Positions 1-5,300 of a stretch of DNA of 5,983 nt are shown here, piece after piece. The notes beneath the pieces are model-generated. The model was not told the origin of the DNA. It did no database searches and saw only the letters and a program-made list of their open reading frames with translations. Positions within the stretch are counted from its first letter, which is position 1; every line of letters starts with the position of its first letter. Both the position numbers and the translations under genes were made by a program. The stretch comes from an uncultured Faecalibacterium sp. (GTDB lineage: Bacteria; Bacillota; Clostridia; Oscillospirales; Ruminococcaceae), in assembly GCA_937917475.1 (NCBI GenBank), contig CALDNF010000191.1, forward strand, positions 1 to 5,983, written 5' to 3'.

Positions 1-150
1 ATTTTCTTCGGCCAGCAGGCGCATCAGACAGAGCAGAGCCATACTGTCTGCCCCGCCCGAAACAGCCAGTGCCAGCCGCTTTTTTCCTTCCAACAGACTC
101 TCCCGGACGCAGAAGTCCCGGACAGTCTGCAAAATCTCTTCGTAGTCCAT
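1..150 (-). CDS. tilS: tRNA(Ile)-lysidine synthetase TilS, N-terminal fragment
   Basis: TilS joins lysine to C34 of the CAU-anticodon tRNA-Ile using ATP, so that the tRNA reads AUA as isoleucine and is charged with Ile instead of Met; it acts in the cytoplasm. Only the first 50 codons are present, and the frame runs off the left edge. The translation begins MDYEEILQTV and carries the PP-loop ATPase motif SGGADS at residues 31-36, preceded by the hydrophobic strand LALAV and followed by a leucine-rich helix. This is the usual position and form of the TilS nucleotide-binding loop. The ATG at 148-150 shares one base with the dnaB stop codon (TGATG), and I see no strong ribosome binding site ahead of it, so translation is probably coupled to dnaB. 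Another PP-loop ATPase such as TtcA is possible from so short a piece, but SGGxDS near residue 30 and the position after dnaB favour TilS. Confidence 0.85.
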   Translation of the reverse strand, partial: MDYEEILQTVRDFCVRESLLEGKKRLALAVSGGADSMALLCLMRLLAEEN

Positions 151-1550
151 CAGCGCTTGAAGTCCACATCCATGAAGCGGGTGTGTGCACCATCCCAGCC
201 CAGCGGCACCGTGCTGGTCTCACCGTGACGGTTCTTTGCCACGATGCACTCGGCGGTATCAGCGTCCACTTCGGCCCCGTCGGGGTTCTGGCTGGCGTAA
301 TAGGAGTCGCGGTACAGGAAGAGAACGCAGTCTGCATCCTGCTCGATGGAACCAGAATCACGCAGGTCGGACAGCTGGGGCCGGTGGCTCGAGTTGTTGC
401 CCTGCTTCTCCACGGCACGGGAGAGCTGGCTCAGCGCGATGATGGGCACATTCATCTCTTTGGCCATGATTTTGAGATTTCGGGTGATGGAGCTGATCTC
501 CTGCACACGGTTCTCGCTGCGCTGGCCGGTGGTCATCAGCTGCAGGTAGTCAATGACGATCAGGCCGACATTGGGCCGGGCAGGGTCCTGATTGACCCGG
601 CGGATCTTGGCTTTCATCTCGGTGATGGTAATACCCGAAGTATCGTCCATATAGATCGGTGCATCGTGAAGTTTTTCCGTTGCCAGAGCCAGATACTCCC
701 AATCCTCGGCCCGGAGAGCACCGGTACGGAAGGCCTGACTATCAATGCCGGCCTCTGCCGAGAGGATTCGGTTGGTCAGCTGCTCTTTGGTCATTTCAAG
801 GCTGAAGATAGCCACCGGAACCTTCTGCTGCATGGCGACCCGGGTGGCAATGTTCAGCGCAAAACTGGTCTTGCCCATACCGGGGCGGGCGGCCAGAATG
901 ATGAGGTCGCCCCGGCCAAGGCCGGTGAGAACCGTATCCAGCAGCCGGAATCCAGTGGGGATTCCCTTATACTTGTCCGCATCGGGGCCGCTGATCTTCT
1001 GCAGGTTGGTCAGGGTCTCCACCATGCTGGAAGAAAGAGGCGTCAGTGCACTGGAATCCCGCCCGGAGCGAATCTCGTAGATCCGCTGCTCTGCGTTTTC
1101 CAGCAGAAGGTCGGCATCGGGCTCGTCTCCGGCATCCTGTAAAATGTCCTTGGCAACCCCCATCAGCTGGCGGACCAGATATTTTTCCTGTACGATCTGG
1201 GCATACGCCTTGACATTGGAGATGCTGGGCACCGTTTCCGCCAGACCGGTCAGGTAGACTTTGGCTTCATCTGCGCTGGGGAACACGCCGTCTGAGATCA
1301 CAGCATCCAGCAGGGTGACAAAGTCAATGGTCTGGTCGCTGGTGAACAGCCGGAGCATTTCCGAATAGATCTGGCTGTTCTGGCGGGTGTAGAACATCTC
1401 CGGCCGGATGATCTCCACCAAGTCGGTCAGGGTTTCAGGCTTGAGCAGCACCGCACCCAGCACGCTCTGCTCCGCCTGCATATTGTAGGGCAGGTTGATG
1501 CCCACACTTTCAAGGTTCAGTTCATTGGAATAGTGTCGTTCGTTCGGCAT
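150..1550 (-). CDS. dnaB: Replicative DNA helicase DnaB
   Basis: DnaB is the hexameric ATP-driven helicase that unwinds DNA at the replication fork and recruits primase; in Bacillus naming it is DnaC. The 466-residue product is full length for the family. Residues about 20-125 form the N-terminal helical domain, beginning with the typical NLPYNMQAEQSVLGA stretch. A linker follows, then the RecA-like motor domain from about 170. Walker A is ARPGMGKTS (221-229), Walker B is IVIDYLQL (331-338, Asp334), SQLSR is at 374-378, and SDLRDSGSIEQDAD (394-407) and LYRDSYY (412-418) are the late conserved motifs. No intein interrupts them. Two differences from the form I recall for B. subtilis are a slightly longer segment after AVE (KQGNNSSH before RPQLSDL) and RDSG in place of RESG. 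The start is the ATG at 1548-1550 with AGGAGAA at 1561-1567, ten bases upstream. An intrinsic terminator lies directly upstream, so expression depends on read-through or on a promoter within rplI. Confidence 0.97.
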   Translation of the reverse strand: MPNERHYSNELNLESVGINLPYNMQAEQSVLGAVLLKPETLTDLVEIIRPEMFYTRQNSQIYSEMLRLFTSDQTIDFVTLLDAVISDGVFPSADEAKVYLTGLAETVPSISNVKAYAQIVQEKYLVRQLMGVAKDILQDAGDEPDADLLLENAEQRIYEIRSGRDSSALTPLSSSMVETLTNLQKISGPDADKYKGIPTGFRLLDTVLTGLGRGDLIILAARPGMGKTSFALNIATRVAMQQKVPVAIFSLEMTKEQLTNRILSAEAGIDSQAFRTGALRAEDWEYLALATEKLHDAPIYMDDTSGITITEMKAKIRRVNQDPARPNVGLIVIDYLQLMTTGQRSENRVQEISSITRNLKIMAKEMNVPIIALSQLSRAVEKQGNNSSHRPQLSDLRDSGSIEQDADCVLFLYRDSYYASQNPDGAEVDADTAECIVAKNRHGETSTVPLGWDGAHTRFMDVDFKR

Positions 1551-1560
1551 GATCGGGTCC

Positions 1561-1567
1561 TTCTCCT
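1561..1567 (-). promoter_or_regulatory. dnaB ribosome binding site
   Basis: AGGAGAA on the minus strand lies ten bases before the dnaB ATG; a second purine block, AAGGA, lies closer. It starts four bases after the U-tract of the upstream terminator, so transcripts ended there would lack the site or its coding sequence. Confidence 0.8.
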
Positions 1568-1571
1568 ATAC

Positions 1572-1599
1572 AAAAAACGCCCCCTGCCATGAGGGGGCG
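1572..1599 (-). terminator. Intrinsic terminator between rplI and dnaB
   Basis: On the minus strand CGCCCCCT (1599-1592) pairs perfectly with AGGGGGCG (1585-1578) around a six-base loop, CATGGC, and is followed directly by six T residues (1577-1572). An 8-bp, nearly all-GC stem with an immediate U-run is a textbook Rho-independent terminator for transcripts leaving rplI, whose stop codon is 17 bases upstream of the stem. On the plus strand no T-run follows the stem, so it should work in one direction only. It ends 21 bases before the dnaB start codon, leaving no room for a separate dnaB promoter in the gap. Confidence 0.88.
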
Positions 1600-1615
1600 C
1601 AGACAAAGCGGGTGA

Positions 1616-2071
1616 TCAGACCTGCTCCACTTCCACCTGGATCTTGAAAGAGGCCACAACGCCAACGTGCAGACGCACCTTGCCGTTGAACACACCTGCG
1701 TCCTTGATGTCCTTGGTCTCCATCTCGATCTTCTTCTTGTCGATCTCGGCACCGGCCAGAGCGGACAGGGCGGCGGCCACTTCCTTGCCGGTGACCTTGC
1801 CATGCAGACGGCCGGATGCGCCGCCCTTTGCCTTGATGACGACGGTCTTGCCGTTGATCTTTGCGGCCAGAGCCTGTGCTGCAGCTACGTTTTCTGCCTC
1901 ATGGAAGTCGGCAGCAGCCTCCTTGCCCTTGGCGATATTCACTGCGCTTGCATCGGCCACAGCAGCCAGCTTGCGCGGAAACAGAAAGTTGCGGGCGTAG
2001 CCATCGGAGACCTCATGGATCTCGTCCTTCTTGCCAATGCCCTTGACGTCCTGATTCAGAATCACTTTCAT
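1616..2071 (-). CDS. rplI: 50S ribosomal protein L9
   Basis: L9 binds 23S rRNA near the L1 stalk and affects reading-frame fidelity and ribosome spacing. The product is 151 residues, close to the usual length of about 150. The N-terminal rRNA-binding domain is clear: MKVILNQDVKGIGKKDE, then VSDGYARNFLFPRKLA at 21-36. An alanine-rich connecting helix covers about 40-72. The C-terminal domain has GRLHGKVTGKEVAAAL (87-102), EIDKKKIEM (109-117) and VRLHVGV (132-138). The ATG at 2069-2071 is chosen because the conserved protein begins MKVIL and GAGGG (2081-2085) lies nine bases before it. A GTG at 2084-2086 is in frame, but it would overlap this ribosome binding site and add five residues foreign to the family. 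A promoter and small hairpin lie upstream and a strong terminator downstream, so the gene can form its own short transcript. Confidence 0.97.
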   Translation of the reverse strand: MKVILNQDVKGIGKKDEIHEVSDGYARNFLFPRKLAAVADASAVNIAKGKEAAADFHEAENVAAAQALAAKINGKTVVIKAKGGASGRLHGKVTGKEVAAALSALAGAEIDKKKIEMETKDIKDAGVFNGKVRLHVGVVASFKIQVEVEQV

Positions 2072-2080
2072 GATGTTATC

Positions 2081-2085
2081 CCTCA
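2081..2085 (-). promoter_or_regulatory. rplI ribosome binding site (decides the start)
   Basis: GAGGG on the minus strand lies nine bases before the ATG at 2069-2071. It supports that ATG over the in-frame GTG at 2084-2086, which overlaps the site itself. Confidence 0.75.
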
Positions 2086-2090
2086 CTTCT

Positions 2091-2106
2091 CACCTGTTTT
2101 CAGGTG
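2091..2106 (-). repeat. Inverted repeat / hairpin in the rplI leader
   Basis: CACCTG and CAGGTG form a perfect 6-bp stem around an AAAA loop, five bases upstream of the rplI ribosome binding site. With the promoter proposed at 2123-2151 it would lie inside the 5' leader of the rplI mRNA. No U-run follows on the minus strand, so it is not a terminator for glf. It could stabilise the mRNA 5' end or influence initiation, but a chance palindrome cannot be excluded. Confidence 0.5.
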
Positions 2107-2122
2107 CAGTTCTTGTGGCTAT

Positions 2123-2151
2123 AGTATACAGCAATTGAACTTATTCGGCAA
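2123..2151 (-). promoter_or_regulatory. Predicted sigma-70/SigA promoter for rplI
   Basis: On the minus strand TTGCCG (2151-2146; four of six consensus bases) and TATACT (2128-2123; five of six) are separated by exactly 17 bases. The -35 lies within the last codons of glf, and transcription would begin around 2116, giving a leader of about 45 bases before the rplI ATG. The AT-rich spacer stands out against the GC-rich surroundings. This would let rplI be transcribed apart from gdpP and glf. It is predicted by motif and spacing only. Confidence 0.65.
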
Positions 2152-3247
2152 GCTCTTTGTTTACAACATCGAGTGCAGCTTCAATTACTTTATCCATATC
2201 GTAATACTTGTACTCGCCCAGCCGTCCGCCAAAGATGACCCCCGGCTCAGCGTCGGCCATCTTCTTGTACTCGGCATAGAGTGCGCCGTTCTTTTCATCG
2301 TTGACCGGATAATAGGGTTCATCGCCCTTTTTCCACTCCGCACTGTACTCCCGGCTGATCACAGTCTTGGGCTGGGTGCCGAACTCAAAGTGCTTGTGCT
2401 CAATGATGCGGGTGTAGGGGGTCTCAGCATCCGTGTAATTGACCACGGCGTTGCCCTGATAGTTGTCGGTGTCCAGCACCTCGGTCTCAAACCGGACACT
2501 GCGATACTGCAAAGCTCCCAGCTTGTAGTCAAAGTACGCATCCACCGGGCCGGTGTAAACCACCTTGTCAGCCAGTGCATCCAGATTTGCCTTATCGGCC
2601 AGATAATCCACGCTCAGCCGGACCTCCACGCCGTCCAGCATCTTTTCCACCATGGCCGTGTAGCCGCCGTTGGGGATGCCCTGATACAGCGCATTGAAAT
2701 AGTTATTATCATAGGTAAAGCGGACCGGCAGACGCTTGATGATGAACGCAGGCAGTTCGGTGCAGGGACGGCCCCACTGCTTGCCGGTGTAGCCCTTGAT
2801 GAGCTTTTCGTAGATGTCGGTGCCCACCAGACTGATGGCCTGCTCTTCGAGATTTTTCGGGTCGGTGATGCCTGCCTGTGCCTTCTGCTCCTCGATCTTT
2901 GCCTTGGCCTCGGCGGGAGTCACCACGCCCCACATCTTATTGAAGGTGTTCATGTTGAAGGGCAGATTATAAATTTCGCCATGGTAGTTTGCCACCGGAC
3001 TGTTGGTGTAGCGGTTGAACTCCGCAAACTGATTGACGTACTGCCAGACGGCCTTATTGTTGGTGTGGAAAATATGTGCGCCGTAGCGGTGGACATTGAT
3101 GCCCTCCACTTTTTCGGTGTAGATGTTGCCTGCAATGTGGTCCCGCTTGTCGATGACCAGGCACCGCTTGCCAGCCTTCTTGGCTTCATGCGCAAACACA
3201 GCACCGTAAAGGCCTGCGCCGACAATGAGATAATCATACTGTTTCAT
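2141..3247 (-). CDS. glf: UDP-galactopyranose mutase
   Basis: Glf is a cytoplasmic flavoenzyme that interconverts UDP-galactopyranose and UDP-galactofuranose, the donor for galactofuranose in cell-surface glycans; it needs reduced FAD and works through a flavin-sugar adduct. The 368-residue product matches the usual length of bacterial Glf (about 367-390). The N-terminal FAD fold shows YLIVGAGLYGAVFAHE (6-21) and VIDKRDHIAGN (31-41). HRYGAHIFHT (53-62), GYTGKQWG (152-159) and the FTYDNNYF region (177-184) mark the active-site part. TRIIEHKHFE (279-288) contains Arg280, which appears to correspond to the conserved arginine contacting the substrate diphosphate. GGRLGEYKYYDMD (340-352) is the C-terminal signature. 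The ATG at 3245-3247 has AGGAGA (3255-3260) seven bases upstream, and only 15 bases separate it from the gdpP stop, so the two are probably co-transcribed. No glycosyltransferase or other sugar-nucleotide gene lies in the window, which is unusual for glf. Confidence 0.97.
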   Translation of the reverse strand: MKQYDYLIVGAGLYGAVFAHEAKKAGKRCLVIDKRDHIAGNIYTEKVEGINVHRYGAHIFHTNNKAVWQYVNQFAEFNRYTNSPVANYHGEIYNLPFNMNTFNKMWGVVTPAEAKAKIEEQKAQAGITDPKNLEEQAISLVGTDIYEKLIKGYTGKQWGRPCTELPAFIIKRLPVRFTYDNNYFNALYQGIPNGGYTAMVEKMLDGVEVRLSVDYLADKANLDALADKVVYTGPVDAYFDYKLGALQYRSVRFETEVLDTDNYQGNAVVNYTDAETPYTRIIEHKHFEFGTQPKTVISREYSAEWKKGDEPYYPVNDEKNGALYAEYKKMADAEPGVIFGGRLGEYKYYDMDKVIEAALDVVNKELAE

Positions 3248-3254
3248 GGTTGTT

Positions 3255-3260
3255 TCTCCT
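3255..3260 (-). promoter_or_regulatory. glf ribosome binding site
   Basis: AGGAGA on the minus strand lies seven bases before the glf ATG and two bases after the gdpP stop codon. The tight placement supports gdpP-glf co-transcription. Confidence 0.8.
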
Positions 3261-3262
3261 GT

Positions 3263-5245
3263 TTAGTGGTCGATATCGGGTGCGCTCTTCTTCTGCGATT
3301 CCCGGTACTGGTCGATTGCGGTCTGGATGCGGGCACGGGCCGCTTCGGGGGTGATGTGTTTGAGCTGAGCTGCCGCCATGGTCTGATGCCCGCCGCCGCC
3401 CAGCGATTCCATGATGACCTGTACGTTGACGGCTCCCAGACTGCGGGCCGAGATATTCACCCCGGTGCCCGCCTGCACCGCCACAAAGCTGGCTTCCACA
3501 TTCTGGATGGTCAGCAGGTCATTTGCCGCCTGCGCCACCGCCACCCGGGCTTCGGGGGCGATCTCCCGGCTGACCGAGATGGCACAGTTCTTATACATCT
3601 GTGCTTTCTCCACCAGCTCCGCCTTGGCGTTGTACTCCACCATGGTCACATCAAAGAGCTGACGCACCCGCTCGGTCTCTGCACCGTACCGCCGCAGGGC
3701 GGCCGCTGCCTCAAAGGTCCGCACACCGGTGTGAAGGGTAAAATCCCTCGTATCCAGCATGATGCCCGAGAGCAGGCCCTCGGCTTCCACCCGGTTGGGC
3801 TTGTTTTCCCGGCTGCCGACGTATTGCAGCAGCTCGGTGACCAGTTCACTGGCCGAGGAGGAATAGGGCTCGTGGCAGACCAAAGCCGGGTTTTCGATGA
3901 AGCCCACACCCTTGCGGTGGTGGTCAATGACGGCCACCTTTCCGCATTTTTCCAAAATCTCCTTGCTCTCTACCAGATTGACCTGATATGTATCTACCAC
4001 GATGCAGAGGGTCTTTTTGGAGATGATGGGCAGAGCGGCTTTGGGGTCGATGAAGTCATCCTCCTGCCCGGCCTTGACCAGAGCATCGATGAGGCTGCCT
4101 GCCAGTGTTGCATCCCGGCGGACTGCAATAACAGCAGGCACGTCGCAGATCTTGCAGATCCGCAGTACACCCTCTGCCGAACCAATGGCATCCAGATCGC
4201 TCATTCGGTGGCCCATGATGACCACATGATCGGCTTCTTTGATGAGCTTGACCAGTTGATCGGCCACGATGCGGCTCCGCACCTTGCTGCGCTTTTCCAC
4301 GCCATGGCTCACGCCGCCATAGAAGGTAAAGCCGTCGGGGGTCATTTCCGCAGCCTGATCGCCGCCCCGGCCCTGTGCCATATCCAACGCCTGCACCGCC
4401 ATGTCCTGAGCTTCCCGCAGGGTCTTGGCCCCACGGCCCACGCCGATGGACAGTGAAAGGTTCACACTGGGGTCCAGCGCACGGATCTTGTCCAGCACGT
4501 CATAACCCCGCCGGGCAAACTGCTCCAGCTGGCGTTCTTCCACCACGGCGATATAGCGGCCGCTGGCCACCCGGCGCAGAAAACCGGTGCCCCGGCCAAT
4601 CATATCTTCCAGCACCCGGTTGATGCCTTCCAGCAGACGGGCCCGCTCGCTATCCAGCATATCGCTGAACACATCGTCGTAGCCGTCCACCAAAAAGACC
4701 AGATACCCCGGGCGGCTGGCCTTGTATTCGGCCTCCACCCGGCGCAGAGCGGTCTCCTCGTTGAAGATCAGCAGCGTCATGCTCTCGGCATTGCCGGGCA
4801 CGGTGGAGCTGTGGACATTCCACACTCCATCTGCCAGATTGAGCTGCTGCCCTTCCGGCTTCCGGGCCTGCTGCAGGTCCAGTCCGGGCAGAAGTTTCTG
4901 TGCCCGGCTCATGAGCAGGTCGTCTCCCTTTAAAATGGTCTCCCGGAACCGATTGTTGTACCACAGCACCGTCTCTCCGGACAGGAGAGCCGCTGGCTGG
5001 GACAGCGGTTCCAGGCTGAATTTCGCTTTCGATTTTTCAAAGTCTCCGCCGCAGATCCACCGGGCCGTCCAGCCCCGCAGCCTATAGCGGAAGATTCCCA
5101 CAGCGATTCCCCACAGCACCACCAGCACCAGCAGGGCGGGCCACACCGCCGGCCGCTGCACCAGCAGGGCGACCGCCATCAGTGCGCAGAGGATCGCCAG
5201 ACTGACCGTCAGGATCTCCAGAGTCCATCTTGGTTTGTGTTTCAT
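3263..5245 (-). CDS. gdpP: Cyclic-di-AMP phosphodiesterase GdpP (DHH/DHHA1 family)
   Basis: GdpP hydrolyses cyclic di-AMP to linear pApA and so sets the level of a messenger governing potassium, osmotic and cell-wall balance in Firmicutes. The 660-residue product has the full membrane-bound layout. Two hydrophobic segments (about 11-30 and 34-51) are followed by a basic stretch, RYRLRGWTARW. A PAS-like domain follows at about 85-170 (including ETVLWYNNRF), then a degenerate GGDEF domain at about 175-310 with SGRYIAVV where an active cyclase has GGDEF. The DHH domain has GHRMSDLDA (345-353), VDTY (417-420), VIDHHRKG (439-446) and MLDTRDF (496-502). The DHHA1 domain ends with GGGGHQTMAA (616-625). 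All expected metal-binding Asp/His positions seem present; VDTYQ differs from the VDTHR-like form I recall in many relatives. The ATG at 5243-5245 follows AGGAGG (5257-5262) by 11 bases. It lies 55 bases after RNase J and just before glf; the usual rplI partner is displaced by glf. Confidence 0.96.
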   Translation of the reverse strand: MKHKPRWTLEILTVSLAILCALMAVALLVQRPAVWPALLVLVVLWGIAVGIFRYRLRGWTARWICGGDFEKSKAKFSLEPLSQPAALLSGETVLWYNNRFRETILKGDDLLMSRAQKLLPGLDLQQARKPEGQQLNLADGVWNVHSSTVPGNAESMTLLIFNEETALRRVEAEYKASRPGYLVFLVDGYDDVFSDMLDSERARLLEGINRVLEDMIGRGTGFLRRVASGRYIAVVEERQLEQFARRGYDVLDKIRALDPSVNLSLSIGVGRGAKTLREAQDMAVQALDMAQGRGGDQAAEMTPDGFTFYGGVSHGVEKRSKVRSRIVADQLVKLIKEADHVVIMGHRMSDLDAIGSAEGVLRICKICDVPAVIAVRRDATLAGSLIDALVKAGQEDDFIDPKAALPIISKKTLCIVVDTYQVNLVESKEILEKCGKVAVIDHHRKGVGFIENPALVCHEPYSSSASELVTELLQYVGSRENKPNRVEAEGLLSGIMLDTRDFTLHTGVRTFEAAAALRRYGAETERVRQLFDVTMVEYNAKAELVEKAQMYKNCAISVSREIAPEARVAVAQAANDLLTIQNVEASFVAVQAGTGVNISARSLGAVNVQVIMESLGGGGHQTMAAAQLKHITPEAARARIQTAIDQYRESQKKSAPDIDH

Positions 5246-5256
5246 GAATTCTTCTG

Positions 5257-5262
5257 CCTCCT
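5257..5262 (-). promoter_or_regulatory. gdpP ribosome binding site
   Basis: AGGAGG on the minus strand is a perfect anti-16S match, 11 bases before the gdpP ATG, which is slightly long spacing. A nearer AGAAGA purine run may contribute. It supports the ATG at 5243-5245. Confidence 0.75.
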
Positions 5263-5275
5263 GACCGTCGGTTCT

Positions 5276-5292
5276 CCGGGCCGTGTGCCCGG
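5276..5292 (-). repeat. GC-rich hairpin between RNase J gene and gdpP
   Basis: CCGGGC and GCCCGG form a perfect 6-bp stem around a five-base loop, eight bases after the RNase J stop codon. No U-run follows on the minus strand, so it does not look like a complete intrinsic terminator. It may be a processing or 3'-end stabilising structure in a shared transcript. I see no convincing promoter in the 55-base gap. Confidence 0.45.
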
Positions 5293-5300
5293 CAGTTTGC

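Noticed and set aside
69..1142. 357-residue plus-strand open frame opposite dnaB and tilS
   Set aside because: It is codon-aligned with dnaB, which has all its helicase motifs; the antisense translation shows no domain and I saw no ribosome binding site worth citing.
2072..2086. GTG start for rplI at 2084-2086, adding five residues
   Set aside because: The GTG overlaps the Shine-Dalgarno site and L9 proteins begin at MKVIL, encoded from 2071.
2087..3262. Mobile element or integration scar around glf
   Set aside because: I found no terminal inverted repeats, target duplication, transposase or tRNA site at either glf boundary, and its codon use resembles that of its neighbours.
1667..4456. 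929-residue plus-strand open frame
   Set aside because: It runs antisense across three unmistakable genes in exact codon alignment, matches no protein family I recognise, and is explained by rare TTA/CTA/TCA codons.
4310..4720. Active diguanylate cyclase from the GGDEF-like domain of GdpP
   Set aside because: The GGDEF signature is replaced by an SGRYIAVV-type sequence; a degenerate GGDEF domain is standard for GdpP.
5276..5292. Intrinsic terminator after RNase J
   Set aside because: The stem is only 6 bp and the sequence after it on the minus strand is purine-rich with no U-run.
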